From positions 7,626,001 through 7,690,000 of the forward strand of contig CP071493.1 of NCBI GenBank assembly GCA_017354895.1: DNA of 64,000 nucleotides. Reading direction: 5' to 3'. The notes beneath the pieces are model-generated. The model saw only the letters and a program-made list of their open reading frames with translations, did no database searches and was not told where the DNA came from. This document shows, in pieces, positions 53,066 to 63,709 of the stretch. Both the position numbers and the translations under genes were made by a program. The DNA is from Podospora comata (taxonomy: Eukaryota > Ascomycota > Sordariomycetes > Sordariales > Podosporaceae). The number at the start of each line of letters is the position of its first letter. Position 1 is the stretch's first letter.

Positions 53066-54490
53066 ATGAAGCACACAACCGCTCTCGTCGCTGCCCTAGG
53101 CCTCGCCGCCACGGTTTCTGCTGCTAACCCCGCGACTGATAACCGCCGTCATGCAGTCAACAGGAGGTCTGTTCCTGTTTCAACACCGGAAAATACGAAG
53201 CGTGACACCGCCCACCAACAGCGCAACAAGCGTGTCAAATCTCGCTCGCCAACCCGGTTCGCCAACCCTTTTACGGGTGATGAAGAGCCAGGCGTCGAAG
53301 TCGAACCCAGCGTCGAAGACAAAGAAAGCCGTGAGGACGAATCGAGCAGCTATGGCCTTAAAGACCAGGCTACCGATGCCGCGTGGGACGTTGGTTCAAG
53401 CTATCTCGAGGGCAAAACTGGTATCAAGCTACCTGATAGGCTACGATCCGGTTCCGGCATCAACTTTGCGAAGAGGAATAAAAAGCGGAGCGTGATCGAA
53501 GCACGGGCAAAGTCGAGGAGTGGTGGAGGGAAGAGCAACGGTGGTGGCTTTGGCGGTCAGCTTGTGGATGCTGGCAAAGACTTTGCCGTTGAAGAGGGAA
53601 CGGCATTCGTCGAGGATCAGACGGGCATTGACCTGCCGAACAGGAATGGGCAGTCTAGCTCTGGAAGCTCAGGCGGCAGTTGGACGAGCTGGCGTCCCTG
53701 GAAGCTCAGCAAGCGGGAGATCACCGTTGACGAGGTTGTCGAGGAGGTGTTGGATCAGATGAAAGAGGGAGAGTCCAAGTCTGATGCTGAGACTGCCGAC
53801 GCCCTGAGGGAGATTGTCGAGGAGGCTGCCAAAGACGACGAAGATAAGTCCATTAGCGACGTGGTGGAGGCCCTGGCGGAGGCCAGTGACGATAACGACT
53901 CCGAACCCAAGGAAGAATCAACTGATACTATCGAGGAGATTCTCGGTGACTCTTCTGACAAAGAGGACGAAGATGAAGACATCCTCGCAGAAACCATCGA
54001 GGACATTGTTGACGGGGACTCCTCCGATAGCAAGTCATCCCACGGCGACACCCTCGAGGAGAAGCTGGAAGAACTGGAGAAGGAGACCTCTGCCCTCGAC
54101 AAGGACGACCCCAAGGCCGCGATGATTGACGAGCTGATCGATGAACTTATCGACGAAGCTGCCACCTTGGATGAGATCCCGGTGGAGTATTTCCAGTACT
54201 GGATGGCGGTTCAGAGCTGCCTTGACCCTGTCCACTTGCTGACCACGAAGGGCCTGATGGCTAGTCATCTTTCACGTCGCGGCACTACCCCGATTATTGT
54301 GACGCCGACCAAGACCGTCAAGAGAGAAGAGGCGAAGGCTGCGGAGGTGAACCTGGGATTGGCCCAGCCTTTTGGGGCAGAGATGGCGCAGACTTCGGGG
54401 GCGGGTGATGGGTTGTTGGGTAGGGGAACGGTGGGGTATCTTGTGTTTGGCGTGGCGGCCGCGTTTTTGGTCCGCGGGGTGGCGTTCTAG
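53066..54490 (+). CDS. Secreted acidic protein, probably GPI-anchored
   Basis: 474 aa from ATG 53066, which opens a signal peptide (MKHTTALVAALGLAATVSA). The mature chain is highly charged. Two similar segments, SSYLEGKTGIKLPDR and TAFVEDQTGIDLPNR, about 75 residues apart, show an internal duplication. Dibasic Kex2-type sites (RNKR, KKR, SKR) separate blocks. The second half is Glu/Asp/Ser-rich (SDKEDEDEDILAETIED) and helical. The C-terminus has a small-residue stretch (GLLGRGTVG) followed by a hydrophobic tail (YLVFGVAAAFLVRGVAF), as in GPI signals. It probably resides in the cell wall or plasma membrane. No enzyme domain. Single exon. Confidence 0.75.
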   Translation: MKHTTALVAALGLAATVSAANPATDNRRHAVNRRSVPVSTPENTKRDTAHQQRNKRVKSRSPTRFANPFTGDEEPGVEVEPSVEDKESREDESSSYGLKDQATDAAWDVGSSYLEGKTGIKLPDRLRSGSGINFAKRNKKRSVIEARAKSRSGGGKSNGGGFGGQLVDAGKDFAVEEGTAFVEDQTGIDLPNRNGQSSSGSSGGSWTSWRPWKLSKREITVDEVVEEVLDQMKEGESKSDAETADALREIVEEAAKDDEDKSISDVVEALAEASDDNDSEPKEESTDTIEEILGDSSDKEDEDEDILAETIEDIVDGDSSDSKSSHGDTLEEKLEELEKETSALDKDDPKAAMIDELIDELIDEAATLDEIPVEYFQYWMAVQSCLDPVHLLTTKGLMASHLSRRGTTPIIVTPTKTVKREEAKAAEVNLGLAQPFGAEMAQTSGAGDGLLGRGTVGYLVFGVAAAFLVRGVAF

Positions 54491-54796
54491 ACGGTGTAAG
54501 CTTTTCCCCTCGCCTGTGGTAAAAGTGGGAAGTGATTATATGATAGGTGAGAGCCTCATCAAGCTTAGAGTGTTTGTTCTGTTTTACTAGAGTGTGTGTG
54601 GGAGGTTTCTGGGCCTACTCTCTGATTTTCATTGGAGTTATCATAGAGAATGTATGTTGCCATTCGTTGTCCTAAGAATCCTCGCCAACAGCGCATTGTC
54701 GCCTCAAGAGATTTTCACATGAAATTCCAAGACTTTGTGTCCTATCTCAATCTAGGTATGTACAGTTCTAACAACGTCTCCTACTGGCGACGTTTC
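54491..54796. other. Intergenic between convergent genes
   Basis: 3' regions of the wall-protein gene and the tyrosinase gene; no feature recognised. Confidence 0.4.
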
Positions 54797-55966
54797 TCAT
54801 AGCAGGGTGTAAAGAGAGTCATATGTGTAGCACATGCTGCCGCCCGTCCCACAAGCATCGATCTTCATGACGTCCCCAACGGTGGTATCAACTCCGCTGA
54901 CACCCACTGACAACGGATGAGCCAAGGTAACGTTAGGGGAGGTGGGTTGCATGATGATAGACGGCCCCGAGATATCACTCAGTCTTGCCGGCAGGTTCAA
55001 GCTCTGCCACGACCACCACAGTCTGTCCAGATTTGCGTGATGCAGGTGGAAAATTGGATCAGCTGGCGAGGTGTTCAAGTCACCCATTTGACCTGGAGGT
55101 TTTGTTAGTACAATGAACGACAAGAGCACCATGTAAGAGAGAGAGTACTAACCAAACGTTCCACCAACGCCAAAATGCCCACCACCGTGCACACCTGAAG
55201 CATCAAAGCTGGGGGACCCTTCAACAACGGCGTTGAACCACCCAAAGTCGGGCTGGCTCAGTGTGAGCTGTGTCTGGTTCATCCCCAGGTACATCGACGC
55301 AAACGAAGGAGCAAGATCTCTCTTCAAGCACTGCGGGTTATACAGTAGAGAGTCCCCAGGGCCCAAGTGGACCAGGTCGTTGATCCCCGCAAAGGGACCA
55401 TCCACCACACAGCCTCCTCCGGTGCGCCCTGGGACAGGTGGCATCCATGCGGTGGGGTCACTAGGAACCCATGGGCCGTTGCCCCCGAACCCTGTCATGG
55501 GGTCGAAGACGGGCGAGGCGGTGATGTCGGCTGCGTCGAGGGTCCAGTCCCAGTATGGTTGGGCGCCGGTGTAGCCGCACTCGTTGCGGAGCATCTTCTC
55601 GTATGTGGCTGTGAAGAGTCTGTGCCAGGCGAGGAAGTGGCCGACGTAGTGGACCTGCATGGTTTGCTGGATGTGGGTGTAGACTAGGTTATCGTAGCGG
55701 CTGATGACACCGTGACCGGTTGGGGGTGAACCTTCTGGGGTGAGGGCTGGTTTGGCGAGTATGCATTTGACGGCATTGATGTACTCTGCCTTCTCGGAAG
55801 TGGTGAGAGTACGCCTTTGGGAATGTTAGTGAGAACAAAAAGAAAAGAGAAACATTTTGGGTGAGAGTTACCATTCCTTGCGGACGATGGGCGTGGGAGG
55901 AGTGGGTGTGCATGCGGCCAAAGCAGCAGAGGCACAAATGATGAGGCTCTTGATGCCGCCAACCAT
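54797..55966 (-). CDS. Secreted tyrosinase (short form)
   Basis: Exons 55872-55966, 55153-55814 and 54797-55092 (minus) give 350 aa; both introns are small and phase-compatible. The signal peptide is MVGGIKSLIICASAALAA. CuA ligands: THIQQ, VHYVGHFLAWHR (His ... His ... WHR). CuB ligands: VHGGGHF and DPIFHLHHANLDRLWW. The type-3 copper centre is complete. It lacks the C-terminal shielding domain of long fungal tyrosinases, like secreted short forms. It oxidises mono- and diphenols to quinones outside the cell (melanisation, phenolics). A TATA-like GATAAATAGG lies near 56049-56058 on the minus strand. Neighbours give no pathway hint. Confidence 0.93.
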
Positions 55967-57069
55967 CTTGAATGAGTATCAGAGCAGAAGATGCTGATGA
56001 AGACGAAGAATGATGGGAAAGAAAGCCTCGAAAGGTGACGCTTGTGAACCTATTTATCTCTTGACATCTCCTATCACCTCCGGATATCCCTGAACAGTGC
56101 TCCCGTCCCAAGACCCTGCCTGACAGGCTTATTGATCCTGCCGCCACTTCAATGTTATCCATTTATGTAATGTCCTTCTCAATATTTCTGTCAACGCCTT
56201 ACGCTGCGGTACAAGCAACCCACAGCATTGGCTCGGTCTGCCCAATGATACACGCCACCGATGCAGTACCAGACGTAAAACTGCCAGTTGATTGGACAGC
56301 CCAGAGCTGTTTCGAGTTTTTTGGTGAGAATACGGCAGCCTACACTAACGGCTGCAGATAGTCGTTTTGGCAAGCCAACAGCTCGCTACTGCAGCGTTCC
56401 TCAGATACCCATCCAAAGATGCATGGGAGTGTGGTGGAGTGTGATGTCTTGGGTGCGGGATTGTAAGAGAGACTACAGGGGTCGGGATTTATGTGGGCTC
56501 TGACACCCCTACTAGCCTTCCATGCAAGTTTCCAACAGAAGAGCTTTGAGCATTACCCTATCTCGGTTAGGTCGGCGGACATCGGTGCTAACCACTACCC
56601 CGATGTGCCTGCTTTGTGGCAACTGGGACAAAAAAAAGATGTATCTGGGATAAGCGATGTAAATCACTGGGATAACAGGCATATATAGCTGTGAAAAACA
56701 GTACACGGTGAGGGGAGATCCTATGAAAACCCCAACACCCGTGCAGATGGGGCTGGTTTAGTCATCCAGGGGTTGGGAGGAAAGCGCCTCCACTTTCTTC
56801 GTTACAATAATCGTGGATTTTGAAACTTATTGTGACGCTCAGCGCTCTCTTCCACCAAAATCTCAATCTCTGGATCATTCTAGTTCAAAACTACTACTGG
56901 TCCTCGCCAATAATCACTGGCTGCCCGCCGCCGCTGCCCAGCCTCTGTTGTCCTGACACCAAAGCTTATTCAGATACAAGCACCCAAGCATCATCATTGT
57001 TGTTTTGTATGGTTGACATTTGCCCTTCATGCATTACCACAGGTCCAGGATATGGTGGAAGGTGGTGGT
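55967..57069. other. Intergenic
   Basis: No intact gene. Two units resembling the 14.6/17.5-kb array motif (CTGGGATAAGCG, CTGGGATAACAG) occur at about 56646-56680. Confidence 0.4.
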
Positions 57070-58609
57070 TCATGTCGGATTCAGCAGTTTGAAACCGCGC
57101 AATGCTCTCGTACTGTGCACAAGCATGATGTCAGCATCAAGAAAACAGACACACAACAGATGTACCAGGATTGCGTACAAGAGCCCTCGTCTCCTTGATC
57201 CTTGCCTGCACAGCGAAAGGAGATGCTTTCTTCGATTCTCAAAGCTGGCGATGATGAGCCGCACTCGCGACAAGAACCCGTCGATGGCTGGCTTGGCCGT
57301 TATCTTGAGCTCCTCATCGGGGTCCTGACCTGTCTCTAGACCCTCATATCTCTGGCGCACGCTGTTCACAGTGTCAACGTTGAGCTCCAAATCCTGATCG
57401 AGCCTTTGAAGTCGTTGGAGAAGTGGAGTTAATCCATGGTCGATAACACCAAGCACGTCCTGGTTCTTGAAGCTTCCAAAAAAAAAGTATCTGGCAGCCC
57501 GATCGTCATCTTCTTGGCCATTGAGATTTATTCGGTCAATCACAAGGGAATATGGACTCGGGCGGCCGCTGAGTCTGGCGAGAACCCTGCTACCCTGGCA
57601 CCCAGAGCTCTTCTGCATGCCCGGATCGTAAGGCTGGGAAGTGATGACATCAAGGACCTGAAGCGTGCCGTGGAGACGTCTCTCGATCTCATTAGCCAAG
57701 CCTCTCCAGTTCCAGGCGGACCAATTAAAATATATGAGATGCGTGCCCAACGTGCCCTCAAAGCACCCTTCAACATTCTCAGTACTAGCGAGCTTGGTGA
57801 AAGGCTCTGAATCAGCTTGGCAGGTACACTCCCGTAAGATTTTGTTGCTTTTCGGGTTTTCCACGTCGCAGTCCCAGGTTTGATGTCGAAGGAGTGATAG
57901 GTGACCACTTGTTGTCTGGCCCAACTATCGGTCCGACCGGCCTGTAAACGGTCTATATCTTGCCCAATACCCCTAAGGATGAGAGAGTGGCATATGGCGT
58001 TGCCAGACCGATTCGAAAAGTAGTTTGGTTGAGGGGAAATGCCGAGTGTAGGTGCGAATTGGGATAGAGATAAATCTGCATTTTGACAGCCATATCCGCA
58101 ATAGAAGTTGTAGACAAAAGCGAGAAAAGAAGGGTCAACTTGGCGAAAGGTGAACAGCAGTTTGGCCATCTTGAGCGAGCAGTTCAAAGGGACGAGTGAG
58201 TTCCGAGTATCGATGAAGATATGGCGACATCGGGGATCGGGTCTGAGCTGGTACAGATGCTCCGATAAGTCTGTTAAGCTCTCCATCTAGGTTTTGGTCC
58301 GTTGAAGGTCAGGGGAGGCTGAAAGTGAGAATTAGTACGGCTTTTTTCCAACATGACGTTCATGAAAGCGACCTACCAGAAGTCGTGGAAGCGAGCTCCC
58401 AACAAACAATGCAGACTGGGCCCAAGATTCTGAATAGGTTTGACAATGTCGTGAGAGATCTGGGGAGAAAGAGTCTCGGGGAGCTCAAGCAAGCTCTTTA
58501 TATGCCCCTGCCAACCTACCAGATTCTCAGACATGTGGCCATCAAATGTCGGAATGACGATTCTACAATCGAAACGACCGTAACCTCCAGTCCCCATTGC
58601 ACATGACAA
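57070..58609 (-). pseudogene. CorA-like transporter-domain protein, decayed
   Basis: Minus strand. The main stretch starts at 58286 and encodes YQLRPDPRCRHIFIDTRNSL, VDPSFLAFVYNFYCGYG, SNRSGNAICHSLILRG, SWARQQVVTYHSFDIKPG, typical of the large fungal CorA-like family often found beside HET/STAND genes. The continuation (EGTLGTHLIYFNWSAWNWRG, LQRLDQDLELNVDTVNSVRQ) is in another frame, with the slip near 57870; no intron can explain it. TAG stands in frame just 5' of 58286, following a probable intron at about 58321-58375. The C-terminal pair of membrane helices expected in this family is absent: the frame ends at 57070 with a candidate intron but no helices beyond it. Non-functional as read. 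Confidence 0.7.
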
Positions 58610-59077
58610 ACAAAGGTTCCGACGTGATCAGACATTAAAAAGGCGGTAACCCACGTAAGCAACACCGTAGCCGGCTTTCAAACTTCGTAACAATGAACTC
58701 TTGGGGTTTGTTTAACTGGTCAAGTTTAGTAAAATATCGGACGGTGTAGAAGGAAAGAAAAGAGACAAACTCAATGTTGAACAGTCTCTCGAACATGACG
58801 ATATCCAGTATGGATCCCTGTCGGGCATGCCCAGAAGTTTTGCGTGAACTGACCAAGAATTGACGGGATGCCTGCATGTTGGCACCGGGCAATTGTTTTG
58901 ACCCAAGCTTCGACTGACAGCAATAAAACACTGAAGTATATGCAAATGTGAAATACAAATAACTTCCCAAAATCAACAGGACTTTTGTCTTTTCCTAGAC
59001 CCTTGCCATCCCATCGAAATCCAAGCACATGTACCGTATATTTGCAGACTTCACATCATGCCGGCATCCACGCACAA
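58610..59077. other. Intergenic, no confident gene
   Basis: Short overlapping minus-strand frames only; none has a recognisable domain. Confidence 0.35.
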
Positions 59078-59539
59078 TCAGCCTTCACAAAACCCTCTTC
59101 TGCACCCTTCACATAGGTGTTTCTTGTGAGGCGGCGTTTGTTTTAGGTCCCTTGAGCTTCGCATTTCCAAGGTGATCCCGGCCCATTTTTTGAGTCGATA
59201 ACAGACTCGGTCAATGTAGGCAGACTCATCCAACTCCAAACTGCCAAATTTCTTGCATCGTGCGCATCGCTGGTTGAAAATAGTGGCATGATATCCGTTG
59301 TTTTCGTAGCCCCGGATCAGAATGGTGACCTTTCCGCTCCTCCAGCCAGCCTTGGAACATTGAGAATTTTCACAAGTGAAGTTGGCCATCACAAAGGTGG
59401 AGTATTTTTTTGTAAAATTGCTGAGGATTTCACGGCTCCCTCGTTTGAAGTAAGGTCTTGGCTGGAGAATGTTGTTTAAGTTGCCAATGACAGCATTGTG
59501 AAGGTGGGGGAATGTCTGCTCGGGGTGGTTGGAGCTCAT
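59078..59539 (-). CDS. 3CxxC-type zinc-binding protein
   Basis: 153 aa from ATG 59539 (MSSNHPEQTFPHLHNAVIGN); upstream in-frame sequence to 59776 lacks ATG support and homology. A helical start leads to the zinc-binding domain: FTCENSQCSKAGWRSGKVTI, FNQRCARCKKFGSLELDES, and a final KKHLCEGCRRGFC. These three CxxC-type groups match the zf-3CxxC domain known from fungal and animal receptor-transport-like proteins. Conserved tryptophan, aromatic and glycine spacing between them supports this. It probably acts as a cytosolic zinc protein or adaptor; role in fungi unknown. Single exon; complete. Confidence 0.85.
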   Translation of the reverse strand: MSSNHPEQTFPHLHNAVIGNLNNILQPRPYFKRGSREILSNFTKKYSTFVMANFTCENSQCSKAGWRSGKVTILIRGYENNGYHATIFNQRCARCKKFGSLELDESAYIDRVCYRLKKWAGITLEMRSSRDLKQTPPHKKHLCEGCRRGFCEG

Positions 59540-60202
59540 GGTCGAGTTGGAACGGGAGGTGTATGGACTGGTAGAGACGTTGCATCCAGTGATCAGTGGA
59601 GATGAAAACAGAAGAAAGAAATCTGATGGCGTCTCCTCCATTTCTGTTAGATTTAATATATGAACAATATCGATGACATCGAGTCTTTCAGAAGCACCTC
59701 GATAGGTACCGAGGTAGATGCTGCCATCAATGAGCAAACGGCTGGTGGCAGAGCACACCTTGCCCTGCGTTTGCAAAATTCGATTTCACCCAATGAGATA
59801 ACAAATTTCACTGTAGGCCTCGATGCATTTCTCCACTGCACTTGCCCATAGCTATTGCTCGACCTCTGTTTGTTGCCAACCTGCTTAGCGCACCATCATT
59901 GGTGAAGCAGCTTGCTCTGTGGTCTCCGGACACCCAAGACGCTTGATTTGCCGAACCCAGGTGCTTGGAATGTGACGCAAGGAAGGACATCAGCCAGTCT
60001 ATCTTGTCACACAAGTCCGCCTCACGGTAGGCCTCAGCAAAGACTATGACTCAACTGCATCCATCGCTTCGGGTCACGTCTTGCCATGGCCATGATTGTT
60101 AAAGGCGCTGGGGGGTTGTTGTTTCCAAGGAAGGCCGCCAACTTCTTTGTTTGAACAACAACCCAACCCTTCACACCGCCTTTTGTTGTAACTTCAGACG
60201 AA
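59540..60202. promoter_or_regulatory. Divergent promoter region
   Basis: 663 bp between the 3CxxC gene (-) and the methyltransferase gene (+); no further gene or motif recognised. Confidence 0.4.
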
Positions 60203-61412
60203 ATGGACAGAGGTGCAAACTGGGAACATGGCGCCTTGACCGCAGCTAATCCTGGAGAAACACACGTCCTTTCAACCACCATAGGGGACACTGCGCCGGA
60301 CTACAAGAGCGTCATTCTCCCGTACCTACGAGAGAGAGTCCCAGAGTTCCGAAGGCTTGATCGTCTTCGCCAGCAGGTATGTCATTTTTCTATATTTCTC
60401 TCCATCTATATATACAACTCTATCTACCTCAAGACATGATTGACTTACACTGTTCATAAAGGGTTGGGAGAACCCAGCCGGGGACAGATTTTTCCAGGCC
60501 CAACGCTCCAATGCCGACAATATCGGCGACCAACAGTCCTCTCAGTTTCACTTTGGCCTCATGCAGAGAATTGCCGCCGAGCTTCACAATGCCACAGATG
60601 GTTGCTTCACTACAGTTACCAAGCCTGGTGCGATTCTGGATGTCTGTGCCGCACCAGGTGGCTTTCTTGCCGCTGCCATGGCCCTAAACGACCCCGACCT
60701 TCGAGTACGAGCTTGTACCCTTCCCTTCTCGCAGGGCGGTTACAAGGTTTTGTTGCCTCACGAGAATAACGATGCCATCGACATCAACTACTGTGACGTC
60801 ACAATGCTAGCAGAAGATTTCGGCGTGAAGATTGAAGAGATTCCCGCTTCACACCCCGATCACAACAAGTTCATGCCTCGCCAGTTCACCATCGACGAGC
60901 AATACGATATCGCAATCTGTGACGGGCACGTCCTCCGCACCCAAGAGAGAGCAAGCTACCGAGAGAAGCGGGAGTCAATCAGGCTGCAAAACGGTTCTTT
61001 TGTGTTGGCCTTGGAGCATTTACGTCCAGGAGGAACATTCATCGCATTGCTACACAAGATCGAGATGTGGTGGATCGTCTGCTTGTTGCAAACAATGTCG
61101 AGGTTCTCTGACGTTCGTGTGTACAAGCCAAAGTGTGGCCACGCTAAAAGGTCTTCGTTTTACATGATTGCAAAAGATGTTCAGAGTCACTCGAGCGAAG
61201 CCAAGGAGGCAATCAAGACGTGGAAGAATATCTGGTATGTGGCTACTTTTGGAACCGATCAAGAGGTGTATCAGGCTATCAGGGACAGTGGTCCATCTGC
61301 TGAAGAACTGCTGGCCGACTTTGGTCCTCAACTCATCACGCTGGGGCGTCCGGTTTGGTTGACTCAAGCCAACGCTCTGGCAAAGGCACCATTCATCAAG
61401 AAGCAGAAATAA
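60203..61412 (+). CDS. FtsJ-like SAM-dependent methyltransferase
   Basis: Exons 60203-60376 and 60462-61412, joined in phase 0 across an 85-bp intron, give 374 aa. Motif I is clear: ILDVCAAPGGFL (116-127), as in RrmJ/FtsJ-fold RNA 2'-O-methyltransferases. DIAICDGHVL gives the acidic motif IV, and LRPGGTFIALLHKIEMW the later strand; the K of the K-D-K-E tetrad is plausibly in LLHK. C-terminal TWKNIWYVATFG and GRPVWLTQANALAKAPF are shared with fungal relatives of unknown substrate. No transit peptide or nuclear signal was evident. Substrate (rRNA, cap or tRNA) cannot be told from sequence. Confidence 0.85.
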
Positions 61413-61474
61413 GGGGGCTTTATATGCGGTTGGATATTAGAGTACGTACATGATTGCTATGTTTGGCTATGACA

Positions 61475-62485
61475 CTATTTCAGCTCTTGTCTCTTGTACA
61501 ATCCCAAAGACTCAACCATCGGTCTGTCATTAACAGCAAACAGATACGCACTCCCGCACTCTTGCGTGCAAGTATGAGATATTATGCTCCACGCTGGAAC
61601 AGCAAAAGTGTCCTTGCCCTTCCACTGAACCTTCTCCTCCTTTCCCTCTGGCGAGACAATTGTCGAGTACCCCTCTCCTTCATACACATGATACACAAAT
61701 GACACAGTCTCCCTCACCTTCTTGGTGGTGGCCCCGGCGTTGATTCTCTCCGCCTGTCCAGAAATAGTCTTGGACAGGTGCTTCCCATGCTCCCCGGACT
61801 TGTAGTCATACCGCGCATAAGTTTCAGTCTCCTTATTCTCATCCAACACAGCTTGCACCGGAGCCCAGGGGAGCTTCCAGTTGCTGTTGTCGGACAGCTC
61901 ACTGGGATATCTAGCCTCCTCGTAGTTCTCGGCAAAGTTCACAGGGAGGAAGCGGTACACGGGCAAGTCCAGCCCGTCCAACCACACCATCGGCCCATCA
62001 CCTTCACTGCCGTGGTCATGCCAGTGCCAAGACGGGGTGAGAATGACATCTCCACGCTCCATCATCAGCTTCTGCCCCTCCACCGCGGTAAAACCGCGAG
62101 ATCCCTCGACGATGAACCTCAGGGCAAAGGCCACGTGCCTGTGAGCAGGGGCAGTTTCTCCTGGCAGGATGAGCTGAAGACCGGCGTAGATGGTGTCGGT
62201 GGTGTAGGGTGCCTGCATGGCAGGGTTTACTAGCATGAGCACACGACGCTCTGCCTCCTCTGCTGAAACGACAACCCCGCTTTGCATGAGCACGGGCCGG
62301 AGGTCTTCGTAGGGCCAGGCGGTGACCACCGAGCTGGGGTTTGGCTTCGGTGGAACCATCTTGTTGAGGACGGTCCAGAGGGGCTCGACATTCTTGGAGG
62401 CGATGTCGGTGTAGAACTGGTCTTCTGTTGAGAGTGTTGAGAAGGTTGAGCTCTTGGCTCCGGAAACATTGGCGCGGTTTGCCAT
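61475..62485 (-). CDS. Gentisate 1,2-dioxygenase
   Basis: 336 aa, single exon, from ATG 62485 (MANRANVSGAKSS). Bicupin fold. Iron ligands are in APAHRHVAFALRF (HxH) and the following cupin strand; SWHWHDHGSEG gives the third histidine. Family landmarks: PLWTVLNKMVPPKP, WPYEDLRPVLMQSG, LVNPAMQAPYTTDTIYAGLQ, MVWLDGLDLPV and the second cupin GEGYSTIV ... FAVPAWSIISHT. It opens the ring of gentisate (2,5-dihydroxybenzoate) to maleylpyruvate with O2 and Fe(II), in the cytosol. Length equals the family's usual ~340-350 aa. It is divergent from the GFA-domain gene at 62829 with 343 bp between, and near a FAH-family gene, in line with a catabolic group. Confidence 0.93.
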   Translation of the reverse strand: MANRANVSGAKSSTFSTLSTEDQFYTDIASKNVEPLWTVLNKMVPPKPNPSSVVTAWPYEDLRPVLMQSGVVVSAEEAERRVLMLVNPAMQAPYTTDTIYAGLQLILPGETAPAHRHVAFALRFIVEGSRGFTAVEGQKLMMERGDVILTPSWHWHDHGSEGDGPMVWLDGLDLPVYRFLPVNFAENYEEARYPSELSDNSNWKLPWAPVQAVLDENKETETYARYDYKSGEHGKHLSKTISGQAERINAGATTKKVRETVSFVYHVYEGEGYSTIVSPEGKEEKVQWKGKDTFAVPAWSIISHTCTQECGSAYLFAVNDRPMVESLGLYKRQELK

Positions 62486-62828
62486 TGTAAATTGGGTCTT
62501 GTTTGGTTGTGTCTTGAGTTGGTGATGATGGTGGGTTGTTGTCGTGAATGGATATCGCTTCAACATATATTGATCATGGCCTCGCACTATTCTCCCCATA
62601 TGATCGGCACCGCTATTGTTCCCATGACCGGAAGTTGTTTGCCGTGTGTAGATGGGAGATGGGGTTTGAAGCCGCCCAAAATCCGCACACGGTTAACCCG
62701 AACCCGGAATGAGGGTCATGTCCACCAAGACACAGAAGAGAGGTAAAGTTCGTTTTGTTTCTCGAATTCGACGCCGTTTTACTGTTGATGCCATTCACCA
62801 TTTTGAGTTGCCACTGTTGTCGGTAACA

Positions 62829-63368
62829 ATGGCTGAAGTTGTGAAAGGATCTTGCCTCTGTGAAGGCGTCAAATTCACCGTCCAGGGAACCCCTGACGCC
62901 ATCTTTATCTGCTACTGCTCACACTGCAAGAAGAATGCCGGTGCTCCAGGGCAAATCGCAAGTTTGAAACCCCCCAGTGACTTCCAAGATCTCATACTAA
63001 CGATCTCTCAGTCAGCCAAGTTCAAGTGCGAAAATGTGCACGTCTTGGAAGGAAGCGAGCATATCAATACATGGATTCTGAAAGACAACCTCAGTGGCTG
63101 TGAGAAACACAAGAAGTTCTGTTCTCGGTGCGGTTGCACATTGTGGACAATTCCTATGAAGCATTCTGGTAGCCATTGGATCGTTCGGACAGCTCTGCTG
63201 GAGAATGGGTAAGTAATATCCCGCTGCTATGGCAAGAAGGGTTCAGCTGACAGTACTGCTCTCTCCAGGTTCGACAAGTTCCCGTACAAGGCCGAGTTCT
63301 TCGCCTCTAGAAAGATGCCAGTCGCGGCAGCTATGGTCAAGTCATTCGACACAATGCCAGGTGCTTAA
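62829..63368 (+). CDS. GFA/CENP-V-domain protein
   Basis: Exons 62829-63208 and 63269-63368 join across a 60-bp intron (GTAAGT ... CTGAC ... CAG) to 159 aa. MAEVVKGSCLCEGVKFTV, CYCSHCKKNAGA and CSRCGCTLW give the zinc-binding cysteines of the glutathione-dependent formaldehyde-activating (GFA)/CENP-V fold; the family's usual length is ~130-170 aa. In Gfa it speeds condensation of formaldehyde with glutathione, but most fungal members have no proven substrate. It lies between gentisate dioxygenase and a FAH-family gene, so a glutathione-linked step (for example handling of maleylpyruvate-type intermediates) is imaginable but only inference. Confidence 0.88.
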
Positions 63369-63709
63369 TTGGTTTTCAATATATCTTTGTCATCGTGTCC
63401 GCTTTTCGCTACGCTGTGATGTGGTGGTATGTGTTTGGTTCTATCTTCGTATCCAGCTTGCCCAACTGTGCACTCATACTTGTCTTTAAAAGTGAAGTTG
63501 GAGCAACAAAGGAAAAGCAAACCACGATCGGTAGGAACCTTGTGTAGCTGATGTCTGGCACCTGGCAAATGCTATCAGGACGTCGGTATGGCATTTTAAA
63601 AACAAGTCGGTTTGTGGTGACCACACGGAACGCAGTTCTGTCAGAGAAACAATAAATGCCAAGTTGGTTCCATGGAATTTTACTCAGTCATATTGAACAT
63701 ATGCTACTC
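63369..63709. other. Intergenic between convergent genes
   Basis: 3' UTR space of the GFA and FAH-family genes; no feature recognised. Confidence 0.4.
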
